A stretch of 7,288 bases of DNA from Candidatus Poribacteria bacterium (GTDB lineage: Bacteria > Poribacteria > DTPJ01): assembly GCA_011334435.1 (NCBI GenBank), contig DTPJ01000385.1:1-7288 (forward strand), in the 5' to 3' direction. The first letter of the stretch is position 1. Each line of letters starts with the position of its first letter. A model generated the notes under the pieces. That model was not told the origin of the DNA. It worked only from the letters and a program-made list of their open reading frames with translations, and did no database searches. This document shows, piece after piece, positions 1-5,315 of the stretch. Made by a program: the position numbers and the translations under genes.

Positions 1-3000
1 AAGAGCGGATTCACTAACCCTTTCTTGTGGAAGTATAATGTGAACTGATGTAATATATTTCTCTTTCAGAGCATCTATAGTCAGAATTTCGTCCACACGA
101 ACGCTAATTTGCTCACGTTGACCATTTGAGATAACCCCCTTTATCCACACTATATTGCCCTCTTGTAGTATTTCCGAGCAATTTTTTAATGTCTCCGAGA
201 ATATCACCAGATCAACCATACCTTCTAAATCCTCTAATGTTGCAAAAGCCATTTGTTTATCATTCTTTGTTATCCGTCTCCGCACACTCGTAAGCATACC
301 AGCAACAGTGATCTGTGTTCCATTCTCAAGCTCTGCAAGTCCTCGTGTTGAATAATTTGTAAACCTTTTAATTATGCCTTCAAAGCTAGTTAAAGGATGA
401 CCAGACACATAAAAGCCAAGCATCTCTTTTTCCATAGCAAGTAGCTGAGAGTCAGGCATTTTAGGGGTATCAGGCAATTTCATCTTTTCAGAAGCAAAAG
501 ATTCAAAAGCGTCAAAAAGTGACACCTGTCCAATCTGCTTATCTCTTTGTGATTTCTGTCCTGCTTCAATTGCTTTATCAATAGCAGAAAGAAGCTGAGC
601 TCTATGTCCTTCAAAGCAATCCATAGCTCCACATTTGATCAGGCTTTCTATACATTTTCTGTTGACAACTCTTAAATCCACTTTTTCACAGAAATCAAAT
701 ATTGATGTAAAGAGACCTTTTTCCTCTCTTGCGGAGATAATCGCTTCTGGTGCAGATTCTCCTACATTTTTGATCGCTTTTAAGCCAAATCTTATACTAT
801 TGCCTTGAACCGTGAAGTTTCTGTGGCTTTCATTGACATCTGGCGGCAATATATCAATCCCCATTTTTTGACATTCTTTAACATATTTGACAATCTCGGC
901 GGAATCTTCCTCAATCGTCATGCATGCAGCCATAAATTCAACTGGATAATGTGCTTTAAGATATGCGGTCTGATATGTGACTAACGCATAGGCGGTAGTA
1001 TGCGATTGGTTAAATCCATAGCCAGCAAAGGGGATTAACTGTTGAAAAACAGCTTCAGCGATCTCAGGTGAGATTCCTTTGGCTTTGGCGCCTTCAAGAA
1101 AAGGCACTCTTTGTTTTTCAAGTTCCTCTGGTATTTTCTTCCCCATAGCCCTTCTAAGAAGGTCTGCCTGACCAAGCGTAAATCCAGCGATCTCTCGCCC
1201 GATCTTCATAACTTGCTCTTGATATATTATTGTGCCATAGGTATCTTTAAGTATTGGTTCAAGAAGGGGATGCATATATTCAATTGGAATAGTGCCATTT
1301 TTGCGACCAACATATTCATCTAACATTCCGCTTTCAATTGGACCGGGTCTATATAAGCTAACGATAGGAATGAGGTCTTCAAATGTTCTCGGTTTTAGAC
1401 GATTAAGCAGATCAACCATACCTTGACCGCCAAGTTGAAAGATTCCAAGAGTTCTGGCTTCGCAAAGCAGGTCATAAGTCGCTTTGTCGTCTAATGGCAA
1501 ATTATCAAGATCAATTCTTACATGATGATTTTCTTCAATCATTTTGAGGGCATAATCTATCATCGTAAGGGCGTCAAGCCCTAATATATCAAATTTATTA
1601 ACGCCAATCTTTTCCAATATCATCTTATCATATTGGACGACAATTTCATCATTAGACGTTCTAAATATCGGGAGATGGTTTGTAACTTTGTCGCTAAAAA
1701 CAACGACACCAGCAGCATGGACAGATGGATTTCTTGCCATACCTTCAAGCGTCTTTGCAATTCTGAACAATTTACTTTTTTCTGGATCATTAATCATCGC
1801 TTGAAGTTCAGGAACGGTATCTATAGCTTTATCAAGAGTTATACCTAATTCGCTAGGGATAAGCTTAGCAATCATATCTACATCAGCAAGAGGCATTCCT
1901 AAAGCTCTGCCGACATCTCTGATAACTGCTCTTGCGGTCATTCTATTGAAAGTTATGATTTGTGCAACCTTTTCAGCTCCGAATTTTTCTATAATATATT
2001 GGACGACTTCGCCTCTCCTATTTGCGTCAAAATCAAGGTCAAAGTCTGGTGGGGAAACACGTTCAGGATTGAGAAAACGTTCAAAAACCAGACCGTGCTT
2101 TAATGGATCAACATTAGTTATGCCAATGGAGTAAGCGACGAGGCTTCCAGCAGCAGAGCCTCTGCCCGGACCAACACGAATTGATTTACTTTTAGCAAAA
2201 AAGACAATATCTCTGGCAAATAGAAAAAATGGGGCAAAACCAGTGCTTTTAATTAAATCTAATTCATACTTTAATCTTTCTTCTATCTCAGGTGTGATTT
2301 TGTTATAGCGTTTTAATAAGCCTTCTCGGCTCAGACGTTCTATATAATCATTTATATCAGAGCCGTCAGGGGTTTTATATTCAGGAATTAGAACTTTATC
2401 TGCTGAAAATTTGAATTCGCATTTCTCAGCAATTTCAAGACTATTCTTTATCGCATCTGGATATTCAGAAAACAGAGAATCCATCTCATCTGCTGATCTA
2501 AAATAAAACTCATCAGAGCCGAATTTAAACCTGCTTGATTCATTGATAGTTTTTCCAGTTTGTATAGCGAGCATTACCTCATGTGCTTCGGAATGCTCCT
2601 TTGCGATATAATGACAGTCATTTGTAGCAACGAGTGGGATATTAAGGTCTTTGGCAAGTTTGACAAGCAATGGAACTGCTTTTTTTTCGCTATCAAGGTT
2701 ATGGTATTGCAATTCAAGGTAAAAATTGCCATCACCGAATATGTCTTTCAACTCAGAGGCACAGTTATAGGCTTGTTTTTTTTGTTCATTTAAAAGATTG
2801 ACAGGTATTTCGCCTTGAACGCATGCACTTAAAGCGATCAAGCCTTCGTGATATTTTGATATTAATTCTTTATCAATACGGGCTTTATAATAGAATCCTT
2901 CAATGTATGCAAGTGAAATTAGTTCAATGAGGTTATGATAGCCGATGTCATTTTTGGCAAGTAAAACAAGATGATAAGGTTTTTCTTGCTGGTCTCTGCT

Positions 3001-3234
3001 AAACCTATTGGAAGGCGATACATACATTTCACAGCCGATAATAGCTTTTATTCCCTGTTTTTTCGCAGATTCGCTGAACTCAATAGCACCAAACACGTTT
3101 CCATGATCGGTTATAGCGATAGCAGGCATGCCCATTTCTTTAGCAGTTTTAGCAAGATCATCAATTCGGCAAGCACCATCAAGAAGACTATATTCTGTGT
3201 GATTATGCAGATGGACAAAACTTGACTGTGCCAC
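1..3234 (-). CDS. dnaE: DNA polymerase III alpha subunit, 3' end truncated by window
   Basis: This is the catalytic subunit of the replicative DNA polymerase (C-family). I checked 1078 codons in frame without finding a stop or frameshift; roughly the last 70-100 residues of a typical DnaE lie beyond position 1. An N-terminal PHP domain (about residues 1-275) has H8-L-H10-N-H12, D19, TDHGN at 42-46, E69, H88, C138 and TNDCHY with D206 and H208. The polymerase core has GPGRGSAAGS at 355-364, PDFDLDFD at 396-403 (D397 and D399 correspond to the first two catalytic Asp) and KFDILG with the third Asp at D549. GYGFNQSH is at 738-745, a helix-hairpin-helix region starts near 816, SGHPL is at 944-948 and an OB fold lies at about 970-1045. 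QVSLF at 903-907 fits the internal beta-clamp binding motif. The GTG start at 3234 is preceded by a purine-rich ribosome binding site, and the protein then begins as DnaE proteins do (FVHLHxHTEYSLLDG). It is the long PHP-containing DnaE, not PolC. Confidence 0.98.
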   Translation of the reverse strand, partial: MAQSSFVHLHNHTEYSLLDGACRIDDLAKTAKEMGMPAIAITDHGNVFGAIEFSESAKKQGIKAIIGCEMYVSPSNRFSRDQQEKPYHLVLLAKNDIGYHNLIELISLAYIEGFYYKARIDKELISKYHEGLIALSACVQGEIPVNLLNEQKKQAYNCASELKDIFGDGNFYLELQYHNLDSEKKAVPLLVKLAKDLNIPLVATNDCHYIAKEHSEAHEVMLAIQTGKTINESSRFKFGSDEFYFRSADEMDSLFSEYPDAIKNSLEIAEKCEFKFSADKVLIPEYKTPDGSDINDYIERLSREGLLKRYNKITPEIEERLKYELDLIKSTGFAPFFLFARDIVFFAKSKSIRVGPGRGSAAGSLVAYSIGITNVDPLKHGLVFERFLNPERVSPPDFDLDFDANRRGEVVQYIIEKFGAEKVAQIITFNRMTARAVIRDVGRALGMPLADVDMIAKLIPSELGITLDKAIDTVPELQAMINDPEKSKLFRIAKTLEGMARNPSVHAAGVVVFSDKVTNHLPIFRTSNDEIVVQYDKMILEKIGVNKFDILGLDALTMIDYALKMIEENHHVRIDLDNLPLDDKATYDLLCEARTLGIFQLGGQGMVDLLNRLKPRTFEDLIPIVSLYRPGPIESGMLDEYVGRKNGTIPIEYMHPLLEPILKDTYGTIIYQEQVMKIGREIAGFTLGQADLLRRAMGKKIPEELEKQRVPFLEGAKAKGISPEIAEAVFQQLIPFAGYGFNQSHTTAYALVTYQTAYLKAHYPVEFMAACMTIEEDSAEIVKYVKECQKMGIDILPPDVNESHRNFTVQGNSIRFGLKAIKNVGESAPEAIISAREEKGLFTSIFDFCEKVDLRVVNRKCIESLIKCGAMDCFEGHRAQLLSAIDKAIEAGQKSQRDKQIGQVSLFDAFESFASEKMKLPDTPKMPDSQLLAMEKEMLGFYVSGHPLTSFEGIIKRFTNYSTRGLAELENGTQITVAGMLTSVRRRITKNDKQMAFATLEDLEGMVDLVIFSETLKNCSEILQEGNIVWIKGVISNGQREQISVRVDEILTIDALKEKYITSVHIILPQERVSESAL

Positions 3235-3239
3235 GATTA

Positions 3240-3248
3240 CCCCTCTCT
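3240..3248 (-). promoter_or_regulatory. Ribosome binding site of dnaE
   Basis: On the minus strand AGAGAGGGG is followed by TAATC and then GTG at 3234. The spacing is about 5-7 bases depending on which part pairs with 16S rRNA. This supports GTG as the start; the frame stays open upstream only to a stop near 3270 and no ATG lies in that stretch. Confidence 0.7.
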
Positions 3249-3251
3249 TTT

Positions 3252-3300
3252 GAAAATAAATAAGCGGTTACCCAGAGCGAGCAACCGCTTATAATTTTTT
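3252..3300. terminator. Hairpin between the LysM gene and dnaE, probable terminator
   Basis: A perfect 10-bp inverted repeat has arms at 3260-3269 (ATAAGCGGTT on plus) and 3283-3292, with a 13-base loop. On the plus strand it is followed by AATTTTTT (3293-3300); on the minus strand by the less regular TTATTTTC. It could therefore act in both directions. For the minus-strand genes it sits 66 bases after the LysM stop and only 25 bases before the dnaE GTG. It most simply ends the envelope-gene transcript. If dnaE is transcribed from upstream of it, the hairpin would be in the dnaE leader. No convincing -35/-10 pair was found in the gap, whose remaining bases (3301-3357) are AT-rich with a short 5-bp hairpin at 3344-3358. 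Confidence 0.6.
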
Positions 3301-3357
3301 ATATAAATGTATCGTGGGAAAGCGATAGCGATATATCTCTATTGATGTTTTTCACAT

Positions 3358-4248
3358 CTATTTATCAGAAGCCATCCAAATGATAGAACCAACTAAAGCG
3401 ATAGCCATAGCAGCGATCCTTGCCCTTGGATCAGAGACATATTTTGCCTTTGCTACTGGCTTTTCTTCTTTTTCACGTTTGACAGATTCTCTTTCTTTTT
3501 CAGCTTTCTCAATCTTCATTCTTAGTTCTTTGTTAGCGTCCTCAAGTCTGCTAAGTTCTGCTTGTGCATTCTTGAGTTTCCATTCCATTTCGGAGATTTT
3601 GGCTTCTTTTTCTGCTATTGCTGCATCTTTTTCTTTCAACGCACCTGTTAATTCATCTTTTTTCTCAGCTGTTCCTTTTGCAGCAACTCGCATATCTTCC
3701 AATCTTGCCTCAAGCTCAGCTTGGGCTTCAAGTTCTTTATTCAAAGCCTTGATCTTTGCCTCAAGTTCAGCTATTATCCCATCTTTTTCAGCAATGATCT
3801 TCATTAAATCATTGATCTTGGCAAGAGCATCTTCATGTTCTTTCTTTAAACGATCAAGTTCTTTCTGTAATTCAGCTAATTTAAGAGCGCATTCATCAAC
3901 TGCGACCTTTTTAGCTTCAATTTCCTTTTCCGCTTCTTTTGCTATTTTCTTCGCATCCTCAACTGGAATATAAACAACTGTTCCAATGGGGATTCTTCTT
4001 TCATTAGGTATTTTATTTTTCTCTGCTATTATCTTCCATTTAAATGGGTCTTTATAATATTGCTCTGCAAGGTTCCAGAGGACATCGCCTTTTTTCATGG
4101 TAACAGCCGCCATATACTCAAAGTCAACCTCTTCCTTTTTGAGCTGAGCGAGCAAATTACCTGCGGTGATTAGACCCATAAAAAAGACTGCGAGTAGCAG
4201 AGCTATAATTCCATTTGTTGATTTTAAGTGTCTAAGAAATTTTTTCAT
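3358..4248 (-). CDS. LysM-domain coiled-coil membrane protein
   Basis: This is a 296-residue protein of unknown function. Residues 1-10 are basic and 13-34 form a hydrophobic segment (signal peptide or signal anchor, no lipobox). Residues about 46-96 form a LysM domain: a KKGDVLWNLAEQYY start, a KWKIIAEKNKIP middle and an IPIGTVVYIP end. LysM domains bind N-acetylglucosamine-containing glycans such as peptidoglycan. Residues about 97-265 are a Lys/Glu/Ala/Leu-rich coiled coil. Residues 276-293 form a second hydrophobic helix, followed by a short SDK tail. I chose ATG at 4248, not GTG at 4257: the AAGGAG at 4259-4264 is 10 bases from the ATG but only one base from the GTG. The gene starts 58 bases after the stop of the PorV-like gene and is probably co-transcribed with it. 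By inference it anchors to the membrane and reaches to the cell wall. An outer-membrane or cytoplasmic placement of the coiled coil cannot be excluded. Confidence 0.88.
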   Translation of the reverse strand: MKKFLRHLKSTNGIIALLLAVFFMGLITAGNLLAQLKKEEVDFEYMAAVTMKKGDVLWNLAEQYYKDPFKWKIIAEKNKIPNERRIPIGTVVYIPVEDAKKIAKEAEKEIEAKKVAVDECALKLAELQKELDRLKKEHEDALAKINDLMKIIAEKDGIIAELEAKIKALNKELEAQAELEARLEDMRVAAKGTAEKKDELTGALKEKDAAIAEKEAKISEMEWKLKNAQAELSRLEDANKELRMKIEKAEKERESVKREKEEKPVAKAKYVSDPRARIAAMAIALVGSIIWMASDK

Positions 4249-4258
4249 TTTAGTCACA

Positions 4259-4264
4259 CTCCTT
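4259..4264 (-). promoter_or_regulatory. Shine-Dalgarno deciding the LysM gene start
   Basis: AAGGAG on the minus strand is followed by TGTGACTAAA and then ATG (4248). The in-frame GTG at 4257 lies within this spacer, one base from the motif, too near for normal initiation. The longer 299-residue reading is therefore less likely. Confidence 0.7.
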
Positions 4265-4306
4265 TTTGGCTACTCTTTGAACTTTTCAGATCAATCCATA
4301 GACAGG

Positions 4307-5230
4307 TTAGAAGCTCGCACATATTGATACATAATGCACATCAGGCTCAAGACCATCTCTTTGGACTGTATAGGCATAGTCAACTGATACATTGGACATT
4401 TTCACGCCGATTCCAGCTGCAAATTGTTTTTCACTGCTGAATCCCAATCTAAAACCGATAAGATCGGCTGCCCAATATTCAGCTCCGATGTGCAAAGCGG
4501 CTGTCTTTCCTCTTAGATTGACAAATGCCTTGCTAAGATCAACAGCAACCATAAGATCATTGCCCGGTAGCAACTTAACCGCAGTGCCAACTCTGAGAAC
4601 AGTAGGAACTTTGGCATCAGCTATCTTGCCCAAAATATTCTGAACTGATAGCCCAACAGTAACTGCCTCAACAGGATCAGCAAGAGCTCCAATATCAAGT
4701 CCGCCAAATCCCATCTTTGTTTCAGTGCTATCTGGATCAATTTTTTGATGTAAAACCTTTACTCCTGCACCCAATCTTACAGGCTTAAAGCTTGCGCCAT
4801 AGGAGAATAAAAAGGCATTTTCATTGCTATTGAAAGTCCCTTGATTGACATCTTGATCATTATATCGTGGAATATCTACAACGCCAGCATTGATCCAACC
4901 TATGCCAAAAGAGCCTAATCCTTTTACACTGCCTGCCAAAGCAAGGAAATTATGTCTGCGATCCATTGTTTGATCGCCTGCACTATACATGCTTGCAACA
5001 GATGCAGATTTTACTCTTGTTAATCCTGCAACATTCCAAGCAACTGCGGTAGCATCATCAACAGCAGCAGTAGATGCACCGCCCATAGCCAGAAACCTGG
5101 CACCTACGCCCAATTTCAAATAGGACGCAGCGTTAACGATGTCTGTATCTGCTGCCATTGACAAACTATAAAAAGTCAGCAGAATTAACATCGCTCCTAT
5201 AATCGTCCATCTAACTTTCCCACAAATCAT
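4307..5230 (-). CDS. PorV/PorQ family outer-membrane beta-barrel protein
   Basis: This is a 307-residue protein. A Sec signal peptide covers residues 1-26: K5 and R7, a hydrophobic core at 9-24, and likely cleavage after SMA (24-26). The mature N-terminus has the family signature A-S-Y-L-K-L-G-V-G-A-R at 35-45, AMGGA at 48-52, DDATA at 58-62 and WNVAGL at 65-70, where WNPAGL is usual, so the Pro is replaced by Val. Later family landmarks are DIGALADP at 179-186, GLSVQNILG at 193-201, VPTVLRVGTA at 208-217, HIGAEYW at 247-253 and DYAY at 284-287. The chain ends in alternating hydrophobic residues and Phe307, the usual signal for BAM-mediated insertion. PorV in Porphyromonas is a FadL-like 14-strand barrel that shuttles type IX secretion cargo; other family members are of unknown function. 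A strong GAGGAGG lies 9 bases before the ATG. The upstream neighbour carries a T9SS-like C-terminal domain, which fits a cargo/shuttle relation (inference). Confidence 0.92.
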   Translation of the reverse strand: MICGKVRWTIIGAMLILLTFYSLSMAADTDIVNAASYLKLGVGARFLAMGGASTAAVDDATAVAWNVAGLTRVKSASVASMYSAGDQTMDRRHNFLALAGSVKGLGSFGIGWINAGVVDIPRYNDQDVNQGTFNSNENAFLFSYGASFKPVRLGAGVKVLHQKIDPDSTETKMGFGGLDIGALADPVEAVTVGLSVQNILGKIADAKVPTVLRVGTAVKLLPGNDLMVAVDLSKAFVNLRGKTAALHIGAEYWAADLIGFRLGFSSEKQFAAGIGVKMSNVSVDYAYTVQRDGLEPDVHYVSICASF

Positions 5231-5239
5231 TTATGTAAA

Positions 5240-5246
5240 CCTCCTC
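5240..5246 (-). promoter_or_regulatory. Strong Shine-Dalgarno of the PorV-like gene
   Basis: GAGGAGG on the minus strand lies 9 bases before ATG 5230. It is the longest anti-16S match of the three ribosome binding sites visible here, in line with high translation of an abundant outer-membrane protein. Confidence 0.75.
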
Positions 5247-5282
5247 TATACAATATATTAATCGCTGTTAGAGTAAAATGGG

Positions 5283-5306
5283 AGAGAGGGCTTTTATACC
5301 CTCTCT
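5283..5306 (-). terminator. Hairpin between the Ig-repeat gene and the PorV-like gene
   Basis: A perfect 8-bp inverted repeat (arms 5283-5290 and 5299-5306, loop 8 bases) starts 10 bases after the TAA of the Ig-repeat gene. On the minus strand the second arm is followed by CCCATTTTACTC, so there is no clean U-tract. It may be a weak or partial terminator, or a 3'-end stabilising or processing hairpin. No clear promoter was found between it and the PorV-like gene, so read-through is likely. Confidence 0.45.
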
Positions 5307-5315
5307 ATATTTGAT

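Noticed and set aside
208..1424. 17-base identical string at 208-224 and 1408-1424
   Set aside because: Both lie in dnaE in the same frame and encode the same short peptide GMVDL in unrelated domains. No larger repeat surrounds them.
3293..3357. Possible dnaE promoter (TATATA or TTATAA as -10)
   Set aside because: The AT-rich sequence gives several -10-like hexamers but no matching -35 at 16-18 bases, so it cannot be told from chance.
3344..3358. Small hairpin right at the LysM stop codon (5-bp stem, 5-base loop)
   Set aside because: The stem is short, AT-rich and without a U-tract; not strong enough to call a terminator beside the better hairpin at 3260-3292.
3380..3973. 197-codon open frame on the plus strand, rich in Ser, Ala and Phe
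   Set aside because: It is antisense to the coiled coil of the LysM protein. Lys/Glu/Ala-rich coding DNA naturally gives Ser/Phe/Ala-rich open antisense frames. No ribosome binding site or recognisable domain was seen.
4255..4257. GTG at 4257 as the LysM protein start
   Set aside because: It is one base from the Shine-Dalgarno; ATG at 4248 has workable spacing and gives a normal basic signal-peptide start (MKKFLRH).
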